A DNA stretch of 64,000 nt, taken from the IMG/VR virus record IMGVR_UViG_3300021962_000061, positions 25,598 through 89,597 of that record; one strand, written 5' to 3'. Below are positions 8,201 to 18,285 of the stretch, piece after piece; positions within the stretch are counted from its first letter, which is position 1; each line of letters opens with the position of its first letter. A program made the position numbers and the translations under genes. A model generated the notes under the pieces. It was given only the letters and a program-made list of their open reading frames with translations, had not been told where the DNA came from and did no database searches. Origin of the DNA: a virus.

Positions 8201-11100
8201 TTAGTAACAGGTGGGTTAACTGTAGCTGTTGTAAATTCAGCTGTTAGGTTAGCTGTATTTGATTTGTATGGTCGGAAGTCAATTACATCTCTTAGATCAT
8301 AGCTTGTATTTGCTGTAGAAGAGAAGTACTTTGGAATTTCCCATGTTCTGATATACAAACTTGCATTAGCATTTAATGTGTCGTTTGCTGGATAAGAATC
8401 AACAGAGAAGAAACCTTCACCAGTTGTAGCATTTACAACAAAGCAATCAAATTCAACCAACATATGGACGTTAGCTAAACTGCCAAGACCTGACAATGGG
8501 TTGATCGATAGGGTTGCATGGTCATAATGGGTATCATTTTGGCCATCATTTAGTGCAAACTTATTAACCTGGTTTTGTAAGATATTAAAGTTGGATGAAT
8601 TAGTGCCAAAATATACACCTGTTAGGTTGAATACATCCGGTATACCTAAATTCCACGGACCAGTTTCTCCACCAGCATTATTTGCTGTATTAATAATTAC
8701 AACTCTCTTTCTATTAACATCCTTCTTCAATTCGCTTGCTTCATTATTGTAGGCATAGAATCTTACAGCTACATTAGAAGTACCAACATATGTGGAGCCT
8801 AGATTAATTGTTGCTGTTTCTCTATTAACAGCTACTGACAATGATCTCTTTGAACCAGCTGAAGTGTTAAGAGCAATATGTGATCCTTCTACATGTATTC
8901 TTCTATATGTGTTTGCCACTGCTGTTACGGCAGAATCTACAGTCATTGTTGTTGCGTCTGTAATTGCAGTGATTCTTCTTGTTTGGCTTGCACCAATAAA
9001 TTCAATATATTCACCTACAACAAAGTCTTCATTAAATGTTGTTGTAGTACCTGTAATAATATTAGTTGCGGATGCTGCAACTGTGCCTGCTAAGTTGGCA
9101 GACGAAGCATTTGCATCTAACAAGACTACATCTGCTAGTAGTTTAGAAGAATCAGAACCGTCACTGAAGCCAACGATGCCCTTCAATGCGCCAATACCAA
9201 ATGTTATAGTGCCACCGGAAATTAACTGGGCAGTTGTATTTGCTGCTGTATAGAAATAATTAGTATCAAACACGTTGTTTGAATTTCTCAGATTTTTTAC
9301 AGCACGAGCATTCAGATTAAATAGCAGTTGTGGTACAGATGATTCCTTAACGACAGCTAGGCTGTTATCTAGAACAATGTCGGCAAATGCCTCTGTGTTA
9401 GTTGAGTTTGCGGTACCACTGTGGTAAACAATTGATCTAATGTCCTGTGGATTAGATCCATTATTCATTCTGATATTAAACAAATACAATCTATACTGGG
9501 AAGTTGGTTTGCCTTTTGTGCTATCAAATGTGTCGTTAAACTTAACAGCTCTCACATTAGCGTAGCCAATGATTGAACCTGTTGCAGCGGCACCAGGAGA
9601 TCTATTTCCTGACACAGCATCTTGAGCTGCTGAGTATAAGACCACCTCTGTTGATTGGTTGACAGGGAAATAACCCCTAACCTCATCCACAACATAATAA
9701 TTACCATACGATACAGTAATTAATGCTTCATTTACAGATAATGTATCTGTGCCTCTTCTACCAACAACATTAAGGTTGTCTAGCAATTCAATTCTCTTAC
9801 CCTTGACATAGGCAAGACCTTGTGTCACTTCATATACCATATTATTGGTGCTAGTGAAGTCTGGTTTTGTTGTTACACTAAATGGTTTGATTACATAATG
9901 GCCTGATTCTTCGTATGTTCTTTTAGCTAGTTCTTCACCCAGTGTGTTGAACTGAGTATCTGTTCTTTGGAACACAGGTCCATTATTTGAAAATTCTACA
10001 ATTGGGAATGCAATATCAGTGTTTGAAATTGTATTTGCGCCAGTCTTATTACGCGAAATCAACGTTGATGTTAGCTTTAGTCTATGAGCACCGGGTGCAT
10101 TGATATTTGGTGTACCAGAAGCATTGTCATATAAGGAGCTGTCTGTTGTTTCTTTTACAATTTCTTCACTAGTATTAAAATATAATACCTTACCAGCAGG
10201 ATCTCTTCCATTTTCATTGACGATAGTCAAATGTGACTCAACTTTAATAAAATGACCTTTGTGGAAAACAATACCAGGGCTAACAGCTACACCATAAGCA
10301 AACCCTTTTGAGTCATAAAGGGATGCGTTTGTAGCTAAGACTTGAACTGAGTCAATAAATGAGTTAGAGTATGGGATTAAATTAATACTGTCAATTGTTG
10401 CTGAAATATTTGTGTCTGTTGATACAACTACTGTTTCACCAGCTGCAAATTTCTTTCTTACATTTCTTAATTCAACAAAGGAGCCGGAACCATTAGCGTA
10501 TGCATTAACAATAAAACCACGTGCAAGTGATGTTTGGTTAATAATTCTTGCGCCAGTTGGAAAATTCAAGCTATTAGCTGTTGAAGCAGAAGTTATCTTC
10601 AAAACAGTCTTATCAATGTAGGTCTTGCCAGGTATGTAAATATTTAAATATTCACCTTCAGCAAATGTTCTTTCGTTGTTGCTACCTGGTTGCGTATACT
10701 TAACAAAAAATCTAGCAGGATTTGCTGTTGCTGAAAACCCCTCTCTTGCAGCAACAATTTGTGCTACAACACCAGTAGTATTACCAACAGCAATGGCATT
10801 AACAAACTGAGTGTTTGTGGATGATAGTGATGTATTTGTAACAAACTGATCAGCAATTGAAACAAAATCAATATCTGGAAGATAGGAAATACCACATCCT
10901 TTAATAATTGTGCCATCTTTAAAGATGTGCTGGCCAAATCTCTCAATTTGATTTTGTAGAATTGATTGAGCTTGGTTTAGTTCACGAGCTTGGACGGCAA
11001 CGGATGGTCGGAATAGAATTCTGTGGAAATTCTTATTCTCATTGTAATCATCAAAATACGGGGACGCATTTAATGTTGTATTTGCTATGTCAAGGGCCAT
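5278..11100 (-). CDS. Giant DUF4815-like virion protein with PKD-like insert
   Basis: 1,940 residues. The N-terminus (SPYFDDYNENKNFHRILFRP, ELNQAQSILQNQIERFG) is characteristic of DUF4815 proteins, large peripheral tail/baseplate proteins of T4-like marine phages. Around residues 1490-1560 a PKD/Ig-like module is visible (YSWNFGAVPG, then beta strands to KQIRL). Near residue 1750 there is an NGVLQ-GTDYWVD segment like phage fibre N-terminal domains. A GGSNYSNSDTI...TNTTGGIV module near 1680 is closely similar to one in the gene at 18282. It starts at ATG 11100 with GGAGTAAAGGA upstream. Confidence 0.75.
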   Translation of the reverse strand: MALDIANTTLNASPYFDDYNENKNFHRILFRPSVAVQARELNQAQSILQNQIERFGQHIFKDGTIIKGCGISYLPDIDFVSIADQFVTNTSLSSTNTQFVNAIAVGNTTGVVAQIVAAREGFSATANPARFFVKYTQPGSNNERTFAEGEYLNIYIPGKTYIDKTVLKITSASTANSLNFPTGARIINQTSLARGFIVNAYANGSGSFVELRNVRKKFAAGETVVVSTDTNISATIDSINLIPYSNSFIDSVQVLATNASLYDSKGFAYGVAVSPGIVFHKGHFIKVESHLTIVNENGRDPAGKVLYFNTSEEIVKETTDSSLYDNASGTPNINAPGAHRLKLTSTLISRNKTGANTISNTDIAFPIVEFSNNGPVFQRTDTQFNTLGEELAKRTYEESGHYVIKPFSVTTKPDFTSTNNMVYEVTQGLAYVKGKRIELLDNLNVVGRRGTDTLSVNEALITVSYGNYYVVDEVRGYFPVNQSTEVVLYSAAQDAVSGNRSPGAAATGSIIGYANVRAVKFNDTFDSTKGKPTSQYRLYLFNIRMNNGSNPQDIRSIVYHSGTANSTNTEAFADIVLDNSLAVVKESSVPQLLFNLNARAVKNLRNSNNVFDTNYFYTAANTTAQLISGGTITFGIGALKGIVGFSDGSDSSKLLADVVLLDANASSANLAGTVAASATNIITGTTTTFNEDFVVGEYIEFIGASQTRRITAITDATTMTVDSAVTAVANTYRRIHVEGSHIALNTSAGSKRSLSVAVNRETATINLGSTYVGTSNVAVRFYAYNNEASELKKDVNRKRVVIINTANNAGGETGPWNLGIPDVFNLTGVYFGTNSSNFNILQNQVNKFALNDGQNDTHYDHATLSINPLSGLGSLANVHMLVEFDCFVVNATTGEGFFSVDSYPANDTLNANASLYIRTWEIPKYFSSTANTSYDLRDVIDFRPYKSNTANLTAEFTTATVNPPVTNTFNSNTTNYNPFPTSVLSSNFTYYLGRKDRLVLTSDKLFQVEEGLPDVAPRLSPMNSDVLNIAEVDIPPYPSLTDAEKQFVNKPKFHYITQLNLLTHKRFTMRDISILEQRIERLEYYTTLNLLEKVALQTTIADSSGNQRFQNGFFVDPFNSHVFGRTEDPDYRAAIDEKNGLLRPPFHPEIVDVEFDTNTNSYSNVQATGSMITLAYTEEVFLEQPNASEPLNVSGVPLSWAGTIDLRPLKSTRVDYLAPPAAVTGTNGPSLAYNNMNSGQNSIVPGIAQYGFWRLNIDPTDYMYIGGAGDLFQYRDTSGKAFNEIRDQTSTPIATSKQIDLNDVLGDNDNVTMSPSVLYQAKESVFAFKAYGLKPNTTHYLFIDNQYNLTSQAALGELSSTPNAQDETFVTRTTPWGTPLVSDSRGEIIGKFILPAATIKVGVHKLTLVNRESLAAGSDESIAQTFFTIDISANDPPKNPGNPQPGNTTPSSNLFAHYTFTGNTTITSVVTNGITANGTFVLTFTDDSYTNQGTITSYSWNFGAVPGLITCSSNTATGVGPHTISFDTLNSVEDVIVSLAITTSAGATREFAKQIRLTKLLQTGGIAAPGTPTNPEGMLLRLIPSLFDDYSDLKAYGDWSQYTTDIGLGLAVDTLPYNMLTYNAGLSLGSNTTLKILAQPAIDYQGNVVWTVTTQSGDPLPAISYANITQVYVTAGGSNYSNSDTIQFSNGQVDGYASIQTNTTGGIVLVKVTGRGNFTDGTITTPDSFVANSTSNNDFTLSTTSTNTSIQVAINGVLQIGGTDYWVDSGTTLKLINNGDTANTANAAVSDVVYVEYTNVVPGTTIKPVNQIRIRVSNSSVLANSTSNTSAGSGASFLVITGLTSNSIASSPRVENDILTLYSNNTFGAETKVLVKADFYLSNGYANSIGNTSQVFTLKNANTASSSTTTNNTIVVGGGDRSGSLPYSKNSDLRVNLRNV

Positions 11101-11112
11101 TCCTTTACTCCA

Positions 11113-13164
11113 TTAGAACGTAATTACAAGTCTGACTTGTTCGTTTGTAGTATTTGATCTTTGAATTGGTAAAACATTTTGTATGTACAAAATTTCACCG
11201 GAATATAGTTTAGCATCAGGAATTGTTGTTATATAGGTATTACCAATCACCTTAGAGTATTTAGCTCCCGAAGCAGCAATGGTTGGTGTAGCTGCATCCC
11301 CTACAACATAGCCAACACCTGTTATTAATGTGTCGTTGACAAATGTATTAGCACTGCTTATACCACGAGTTTGATCCTTATCCAGTCCTGTTAATACAAT
11401 AGTTGAACTGTTGGAAAATGCTACTTTAGCCATTATCTGGGACCCGCCCCCAGAATTATTAGATCCAACCACATATTCACCTGGAATTAATGACTGAGTT
11501 GCGTCTTGCGTTGCTGTTACTGCTACTGTTTGGTTAAAGAATGATCCTGAAAATCTTGGTCTAATTGTTAAAGCTTCAGCTACAACAGTACGTGAGAACG
11601 GAGATTTAATCTTCAAACTTGTATCACTAACAACTTCAGTTACTTCTTTTTCTTCGTCCAAATAAACAATATAATCGCCAACGTTTACCTGGGCTGTAAA
11701 ATATGTTCCTGTTCCAGTAACAGATGTGCTATCAGCAACCAGATCCATTGTCCCTGTTCCTGTTATTGTGTTTGCAGCAAGAGGATTTTTAATGATACCT
11801 ACAGATCTAAACTCAACTTCTGATGAATGCGAAAATGTTGCTGAATTGGAGAACTGCATACCAATACCAATAGATTGGCAGTATAATTCATCCACTACAT
11901 TGAAGCCATGGCCACCAGGTGGTGATATTACTGCTCTTACTACTGCACCACTACCAAATCCTGTGGACGTCTGAATGTTTACATTAGCTTGCTTATAATT
12001 TTTGCCAGGATTTACAATCTCAATTTTTTGAATGCTACCAGTAAATGTAGTGTTTGAAACATTCTGCATTATAGCATAAGCAATACAATTTGATCCCGTT
12101 TTAGAATTAATCTTTACATACGGTGATATAATATATGGCTGATTATTAGCAACATCTCCTGTGTTAAATGGTGTTTTAACTATAGCAAAATTACCACTGC
12201 TGTTAGAAACATATTCACGAATTTCTTTAACGTATGTTTGATTTGTTGTGTCGTTAGTAATAATTAATGCACAGTTTGAAAAGAATCCATTTGTGGATGA
12301 AGAATCGCTGTCAATTCCAATAACAAAATTATTATTGTTTAATGTTGAAATGGTTCCACTATCAGCTGGATAACTTGAGCCATTTGCTTCAACTGCAAAG
12401 TAGAAAATGGATCCTTCAATTGCCGCATTTTTAACATTTGCATTTTGAAAAATGGGAATAAAGTTATCTGTTGCAAATGTTAGAAAATCACTGTTATTAA
12501 TTTCATACAAAAATAACCATCTATAACCATCCGACTCCTTAGGTGGATATCCCAGCTCAATATGTGTAGGTTCAATTGTTGACCTTCCATCATTGTTATT
12601 TTCAATACATTTGTAAACTTTATTTTCTGATGTTAATACGTAAAAGCTTTTTTCAATTAACTGTGTATCTTTATCGTCATATTTTGAATACAACGTGTTT
12701 GCTTGCCAGACAGTTTTTGAAGCCATTGGAATAACATTATTAGCAGTAATTTTTCTGCCAAACATCATTTCTTCATGCATGAATATGTTACTTTCATATT
12801 CATTATCAATTGTATTTGCAGCAGTTGCTTCATCATCTTCATAAGGGGACTGTCGAGCAGCAAACACATAATAATTGTTATTAACTAACTTACCTTTCTT
12901 ATATGTGTTTGCTGAATATACACTACTAAATGATGCTGCTGTGGATAGATGTGTTGCATTAGTAATGCTTATAATTTGACGGGATTCAGGACCAATAAAA
13001 ATACGGTCATTGACCGTAACCTCGTTAACAAAATTTGTACCAACCCCAACCACAGTTGTGGATGTGGTATTTACGGTAATTGTACCTGATAAGTTAGCAC
13101 TTAAAGTATTAGCAATAGAATCTATAAATGCGTCAACTATATTGGACTTGAATCTTGTTAACAT
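11113..13164 (-). CDS. gp8: Baseplate wedge protein, gp8-like
   Basis: 683 residues from ATG 13164 (an in-frame TTG 12 bp further up is the alternative start). The region around residues 150-240 has the T4 gp8 hallmarks: W-QANTLYSKYDD, FYVLTSENKVYKCIENN, TIEPTH and GYRWLFLYEIN. gp8 joins gp7, gp10, gp53, gp6 and gp25 in the wedge. The protein is about twice the length of T4 gp8 (334 residues); the extra C-terminal part carries beta modules (TGTGTYFTAQVNVGDYIVY) of the kind seen in the neighbouring 1,940-residue protein. A late box TATAAATA lies 27 bp upstream. Order gp8 downstream of gp6 is as in T4. Confidence 0.75.
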   Translation of the reverse strand: MLTRFKSNIVDAFIDSIANTLSANLSGTITVNTTSTTVVGVGTNFVNEVTVNDRIFIGPESRQIISITNATHLSTAASFSSVYSANTYKKGKLVNNNYYVFAARQSPYEDDEATAANTIDNEYESNIFMHEEMMFGRKITANNVIPMASKTVWQANTLYSKYDDKDTQLIEKSFYVLTSENKVYKCIENNNDGRSTIEPTHIELGYPPKESDGYRWLFLYEINNSDFLTFATDNFIPIFQNANVKNAAIEGSIFYFAVEANGSSYPADSGTISTLNNNNFVIGIDSDSSSTNGFFSNCALIITNDTTNQTYVKEIREYVSNSSGNFAIVKTPFNTGDVANNQPYIISPYVKINSKTGSNCIAYAIMQNVSNTTFTGSIQKIEIVNPGKNYKQANVNIQTSTGFGSGAVVRAVISPPGGHGFNVVDELYCQSIGIGMQFSNSATFSHSSEVEFRSVGIIKNPLAANTITGTGTMDLVADSTSVTGTGTYFTAQVNVGDYIVYLDEEKEVTEVVSDTSLKIKSPFSRTVVAEALTIRPRFSGSFFNQTVAVTATQDATQSLIPGEYVVGSNNSGGGSQIMAKVAFSNSSTIVLTGLDKDQTRGISSANTFVNDTLITGVGYVVGDAATPTIAASGAKYSKVIGNTYITTIPDAKLYSGEILYIQNVLPIQRSNTTNEQVRLVITF

Positions 13165-13185
13165 TCTATTTCCCAAACCTTACTT

Positions 13186-16100
13186 TTAATTATTTATATA
13201 AACGGTATCATAATTTGTTTGGATAGCCGTTTCATATGCAGTTGTAGTTGTTTTGTCAGTTACTATGCTTGTAGCTGTTGTAACAGTTGTATCAAGATCA
13301 GTATCTTTATATACTGTATCAAATGTAGTAATAACTTCTGTTGTTCTTGTGGTATCTCTTACGTATTCAAACGTCTGTGTATTAGTTAGAATATTTGTTG
13401 CTCGACTGGTTAATTTACTACCTGTTAAAAATACAGTTGTAAGTTCAACGTCTGTTAAAGTATCAAACTCGGTAATTCTATCCTTATAATCAATAACAGT
13501 AGTCGTAGATTTTGATGTTAACTGTTGTGTTTGGCCAGAAGCTGTATTATACGTTGTAGATGTTAAAAACGAGGTTGATGTCTGTGTCGATACAGCAGAA
13601 AGAGTGGATTTTGATGTAGCAGTTGACTTTGTAGTTAGCAAAGCGGAAACAGTAGTTGAAGATGTTTCAAATGCTGTTGATGTGATTGATGTAATTGTAC
13701 TTGTTGTCTTTGATGTAGCTGTTTGGAATTGTGTAATCAGTATAGAATCAGTCACTTTGGCTGTGTCAGTTAAAAATGCCGTTGTTGTAGTTGTTGAAGT
13801 ATATGTGTCTCTTGTGGTATTAAATGTTGTTGATCCAAAAGGCGTTGTTAAAAATACTGTATCATAATCTGTTGAAGTTGTCTTACCACCCTCATAGCGA
13901 GTGAATGCAGTAGTGGTTGATTTTGATGTGGATGTTGTTACATCTGTGTCAAGTGCTGTGTCTTTATAAACCGTATCAAATGTAGTTGTAGTAGCTGCAG
14001 AAGATTGGGTAATAGCAAACGTTGTATCAAATGTAGTGGACGTTGATAATGTTGTGTCATACCCAGTTGTTGTGTTGAATGTTGTTAATGTGTTTTTAAC
14101 AGTGGATGTGGTAACATCTGTATCCAGCGAAGTATCTTTATAGGTTGTTGAACCTGTGGTGCTTGTTAGCTTGGATGTTGCTGTACTCTTTGTTGTACCA
14201 AATGTAGTCAGTGTATTTCTAGAAGTGGACAATGTTGTATTTGTATATGTACTTCTTGCAGTTTCAAATGCAGTAGAATATGCTGAAAGATACTGAGTGG
14301 TTGTATTAAATGTAGTATCATAAACAGTATTGTATACTGTTAATGTTCCTACTGTGGTGGCTGTATCCTTTGATGTTTGGCCAGGGTTTGTATTAATAAC
14401 TGTATTGAATGATGTGGTTGTAGTACTAGATGTAAAGAACCCACTTGAAGTGACATAAGTTGTGTTTGTTGTCTTAGATGTACTAATTGTGGTATCAACA
14501 AATGTTCCAGCCCCAGAGTTTGTTTGATATGAAGTGTTATACGAAGTTGTTGTTCCAATTGTAGTTAAATACACTGTACCAATAACAGTCTCAAAAACTG
14601 TGGTTGTATCATAATCACCTGACATTGGATATAGTGTATCAGTTATAATGTCAGTAGATCTTGTTGTTGCCTTTGATGTTACGCTTGACGTTATTGTAAT
14701 TGTGCCCTTAGATGTAAGACCCAGGGATGTAGCAGTTGTTTTGGATGTAGAAGTTGTAACATCTGTTTCAAGAGCAGTATCTCTAAACAGTGTTAAGAAA
14801 GTTGTAGCTGTACTTGAGGTTGTTATATAAGATGTTGTTGTTTGATTGCCTGTATCATAACCAGTATCAAATGCAGTTGATGTATTTACAGATGTCGAAA
14901 ACACAGTATCAAATGTTGATGTAGTTGATTTGGTTGTTGCATAATTTGTAGCGTACGCAGTTGCAGTTGTCTTAGCTGTATCAATATTAGTATCGTAGGT
15001 TGTAGAAGATGTAATTACTGTACTTGATAATGTGTCAAATGCTGTTGTTGTATTTTTAGAGGTAATAACATCTGTTTCAATACTTGTTATATAATCAGTA
15101 TCATATACTGTAGATGTTGACTTAGATGTTATGGATGATGTTGAAGTATTACGGGCTGTATTGTATGCAGTTGCAAATTCTGTAGAAGAGTCATACACAG
15201 TTGTAATTTCTGTACCTCTTCTTGTATCGTATGTGGTATTAATAACTGTACTTGTTGAGTATTCAGTAACGCGAGACACCGTAGCAAAGTTACTTACAAA
15301 TACTGTAGATCTACTGGTTGTTGTTGGCTTGTCAGTTGCTTGTGAAGTATTGAAGTATGTTATCACCTCAGTACCCTTAGACAAAGCTGTTGCTCTAGAT
15401 GTTGATATGGACGTGTCAAATGTTGTTGATGTATCAAATTGTGACACATATCCAGTTGTAGTGCTCTTTGATGTACTGTACTGGGATGCATACTCAGTAT
15501 CTACTACTGTGTTGTAAAGACTTGAAGTCGTTCTGGCAGTGGCCTTCACAAGGTCTGTGTTGCGACTATCACTCAATGTTGTTTCATAAGAAGTTGCAAT
15601 TGATGTTGATGTGTCAATAGTTGTATCTGCAACACTGTCATATGCTGTAGTTGTTGATACGTTTGTTGATAAAGATGTGTTGAACGCAGATGCTGTAGTT
15701 TTTGAGGTAGCAACTAACGTATTATAAGTTTCGTATGTTGTTACAAAAACGCTACTGTAAACTGTGTCGTATACTGAAGTAGTTGCAATTAATGTTGGGT
15801 TTGTAGTAGCAACAACTGTGTCACGCAATGTGTTTCTGTTTTGGAACACAAACTCTGTGTCAGTAACTTTGGATGTTAAAACATTTGTATCTACAGAAGT
15901 TATAATACCAGCAACCGTTTCATATTGCGTTTGATACGTTGAACTGTAAACAGTTTGTGTAGCTAGGATAACATATGTTGTTGTAGTGTTAACATCTGTA
16001 TCCCGTGAGGTTGAGCGGTTTGTTGTACTAGCAAATGTAGTAGCCGTGTTTCTACTTTCATCCACACCGGTATCATAAGTTGTTGTAGTATCAAAAATTG

Positions 16101-18285
16101 ATGTTGTAGATTTACTTGTAGATTTAGTTGTTGCATAACCTGTGTCGTAGGTAGTGTTAAACACTGTTGCAGTAGAAACATTTGTTTGTCTAGTTGTAAA
16201 TCTACCTGTGTTTGTAATCTTTTGTGTGATAAATGTTGTGTCAATAGTTGTATCAAATACAGATGTTGTATTTTTAGATGTAGCAAAAATAGTATCAAAG
16301 ACTGTTGTAACAACACTAGATGTATCATATCCTGTTTGATAAGTTGTATCAAAGGAAGATGTGGTTGATTTGGAAGTTGTCTTAGTAGTGTTAATTGTTG
16401 TATCAGTTAGAATTGCTGTATCAAACGCACTTACAACAGTTGTGTCGGTGCTATACGCTGTATTAAATGTGCTTAAAATAGTTGTGTCAAATGTACTTAC
16501 AGTATCAAATGTGGTAGTTGTATCAAACGTGGATGTAGTATCATAAGCAGTTGTAGTTGCCACAATAGTAGATGTAGCTTTACTTGTAGCAACACTAGTT
16601 GTTTTGGATGTTGCAGTTGCTCTAGATGTTACAATTACCGTGTCATAAGTTGTATTGTAGGTTGTAGTTGTTGTGTACGTTGTGTTAAACAGTACTGTTG
16701 TCTGCGTTGATCTACCTGTTGCTACTGCTGTACTATAAGATGTTGTGTATGTAGTTGTTGTTGATACGGACGTAGCTCTGGATGTTGCAAAAGCAGTTGA
16801 AGTAGCTTTATTTGTAGCTTTTGAAGTTTCAAAAGTTGTTGTTCTTGCTGTATTAAAAAAGAACGATGTGTCTCTAATTGTATTGGGTACCACAGCTGTA
16901 GTACCAAATGTTGTGTTAAAAAAGAACGATGTATCTCTAACAGTGTTATTTAATACTGTTGTTTGTGTAGATTTTGATGTTGCTGTTTGTTTATTTGCTT
17001 CAAATACTGTTACGGTATATGTAATAAGCTCCTCTTGGAGTTCGGGGTCAAAATAAGATGATACGGTTTCTCTAGAAGTAATAAAGGCTGTAACCGTATT
17101 GAAGGTTGATGTTGTATTGAAGAAGAATGTTGTCTGGAATGTAGTTAATAAAGCTGTATTTGTTGCTTTAGATGTATTAAAAAAGAATGTTGTCTGGAAT
17201 GTAGTAAATAAAGCTGAGGTTGTTAAAAATGTAGTTGTTTTAGATGTATTATATACTGTATTAAACACCGTTGATGTTGATGAGGTTGTATCATATACAG
17301 TTGAATAGCTTGAAGTTGTAGCTTTAGAAGTAGCTGCACTGGTGTCAAATATGCTCAAGTATGATGTTGTTGTTGCCTTTAAACTGCTTGTTGCTTTGGT
17401 TGTATCAGTGGATTTAGATGTCGATTTACTAGTAGCAAAACTTGTGTCAAAAGATGTTGTGGTATTGAAAGTAGTTGTATACTCAGAATCATAAGACGTG
17501 GTTGTAGCTACAGCTGTATCTGTGGATTTAGATGTACTTGTAAGCTTAGATGTTTGTGTTGATTTTGAAGTGCTTGTAGATACAGTTGTGCTATAAGACG
17601 TTTCTCTTGATGTACTTTTTGTTGTATCCGTTGAATAAGATGTTTCTCTAGTTGTTTCATAGGCAGTAGTTGTTTGATATGATGTCTCGTAAGTTGTTGT
17701 ATAAGACGTTGTCGTAGCTTGATTTGTACCTAGAGTTGTTGTTACAAGTGTATTAAATGTAGTAGTTGTGTTCTTAGATGTGGACTGGGATGTATCAAGC
17801 GTAGTAGATGTTATCTTTGTTGTAATATAGGCTGTCGATCGTGATGTATTATAAGCTGTTACGGTATCAACAAGGGTTTCATATGCCGTAATGAATATGC
17901 TGGAAGTTGTCTTGGATGTACTCTTTGTCGTTAATACAAAAGTATCAAACGTCGTATTAAATACAGTTGTTGTTGACTTAGATGTAGAAGTAGCTTTGGA
18001 TGTGTCAATATTAGTTACATACGCTGTAGTCGTTGTGGATGATCTGTCTGTATTGTACAGCGTAATGTATGTTGTTTGAGTTATATAAGCTGTTGCAATT
18101 TCTGTTTGTCTTTGCTGTTGTATTTCAAAAGAAGTTTCAGTAGCAGTTCTCGGAATTGCTTTAGTAATTTCAATCTTGGCACCGGAAGCGGGAGCTGTAA
18201 CAAATACAACATTGTTACCAGTAATAGTATAATTAGTACCTAGTACTTGCGTTATGCCATTGACTTTAACAACTATGCTGCTCAT
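13186..18285 (-). CDS. Giant Thr/Ser repeat virion protein (xxxT / xxxxxT repeats)
   Basis: 1,699 residues. Residues 1-45 form a small beta domain (VVKVNGITQVLGTNYTITGN, VVFVTAPASGAKIEI) like phage T7-type fibre N-terminal modules. From about residue 65 to the end the protein is an almost unbroken repeat in which Thr closes units of four or six residues: e.g. TTTFNT-LVTT-TLGT-NQAT, TTSYTT-TYET-SYQT, SKST-SKST. Hexads tend to be T-S/T-x-F/Y-D/N-T; tetrads S/T-K/R/x-x-T. Thr plus Ser exceed half of the residues in stretches I counted. Even spacing puts the Thr on one face of a strand, suggesting a beta-solenoid or fibrous shaft. It lies between gp8 and the gp7-position gene, with an ATGA overlap to the latter. 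No enzymatic motif is visible. Function unknown; a long fibre or whisker is inferred. Confidence 0.75.
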   Translation of the reverse strand: MSSIVVKVNGITQVLGTNYTITGNNVVFVTAPASGAKIEITKAIPRTATETSFEIQQQRQTEIATAYITQTTYITLYNTDRSSTTTTAYVTNIDTSKATSTSKSTTTVFNTTFDTFVLTTKSTSKTTSSIFITAYETLVDTVTAYNTSRSTAYITTKITSTTLDTSQSTSKNTTTTFNTLVTTTLGTNQATTTSYTTTYETSYQTTTAYETTRETSYSTDTTKSTSRETSYSTTVSTSTSKSTQTSKLTSTSKSTDTAVATTTSYDSEYTTTFNTTTSFDTSFATSKSTSKSTDTTKATSSLKATTTSYLSIFDTSAATSKATTSSYSTVYDTTSSTSTVFNTVYNTSKTTTFLTTSALFTTFQTTFFFNTSKATNTALLTTFQTTFFFNTTSTFNTVTAFITSRETVSSYFDPELQEELITYTVTVFEANKQTATSKSTQTTVLNNTVRDTSFFFNTTFGTTAVVPNTIRDTSFFFNTARTTTFETSKATNKATSTAFATSRATSVSTTTTYTTSYSTAVATGRSTQTTVLFNTTYTTTTTYNTTYDTVIVTSRATATSKTTSVATSKATSTIVATTTAYDTTSTFDTTTTFDTVSTFDTTILSTFNTAYSTDTTVVSAFDTAILTDTTINTTKTTSKSTTSSFDTTYQTGYDTSSVVTTVFDTIFATSKNTTSVFDTTIDTTFITQKITNTGRFTTRQTNVSTATVFNTTYDTGYATTKSTSKSTTSIFDTTTTYDTGVDESRNTATTFASTTNRSTSRDTDVNTTTTYVILATQTVYSSTYQTQYETVAGIITSVDTNVLTSKVTDTEFVFQNRNTLRDTVVATTNPTLIATTSVYDTVYSSVFVTTYETYNTLVATSKTTASAFNTSLSTNVSTTTAYDSVADTTIDTSTSIATSYETTLSDSRNTDLVKATARTTSSLYNTVVDTEYASQYSTSKSTTTGYVSQFDTSTTFDTSISTSRATALSKGTEVITYFNTSQATDKPTTTSRSTVFVSNFATVSRVTEYSTSTVINTTYDTRRGTEITTVYDSSTEFATAYNTARNTSTSSITSKSTSTVYDTDYITSIETDVITSKNTTTAFDTLSSTVITSSTTYDTNIDTAKTTATAYATNYATTKSTTSTFDTVFSTSVNTSTAFDTGYDTGNQTTTSYITTSSTATTFLTLFRDTALETDVTTSTSKTTATSLGLTSKGTITITSSVTSKATTRSTDIITDTLYPMSGDYDTTTVFETVIGTVYLTTIGTTTSYNTSYQTNSGAGTFVDTTISTSKTTNTTYVTSSGFFTSSTTTTSFNTVINTNPGQTSKDTATTVGTLTVYNTVYDTTFNTTTQYLSAYSTAFETARSTYTNTTLSTSRNTLTTFGTTKSTATSKLTSTTGSTTYKDTSLDTDVTTSTVKNTLTTFNTTTGYDTTLSTSTTFDTTFAITQSSAATTTTFDTVYKDTALDTDVTTSTSKSTTTAFTRYEGGKTTSTDYDTVFLTTPFGSTTFNTTRDTYTSTTTTTAFLTDTAKVTDSILITQFQTATSKTTSTITSITSTAFETSSTTVSALLTTKSTATSKSTLSAVSTQTSTSFLTSTTYNTASGQTQQLTSKSTTTVIDYKDRITEFDTLTDVELTTVFLTGSKLTSRATNILTNTQTFEYVRDTTRTTEVITTFDTVYKDTDLDTTVTTATSIVTDKTTTTAYETAIQTNYDTVYINN
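13191..13198 (-). promoter_or_regulatory. T4-type late promoter box TATAAATA
   Basis: Minus strand TATAAATA, located inside the last codons of the 1,699-residue gene and upstream of the gp8-like gene (start 13164). AAGG and GGGA upstream of the start could serve as ribosome binding sites. Confidence 0.6.

Noticed and set aside
13253-18079. Many plus-strand ORFs rich in Val opposite the Thr-repeat gene (for example 15131..15517, 16745..17056)
   Set aside because: They are the complement of the ACN-rich repeat, lack ribosome binding sites, and show no recognisable protein family.
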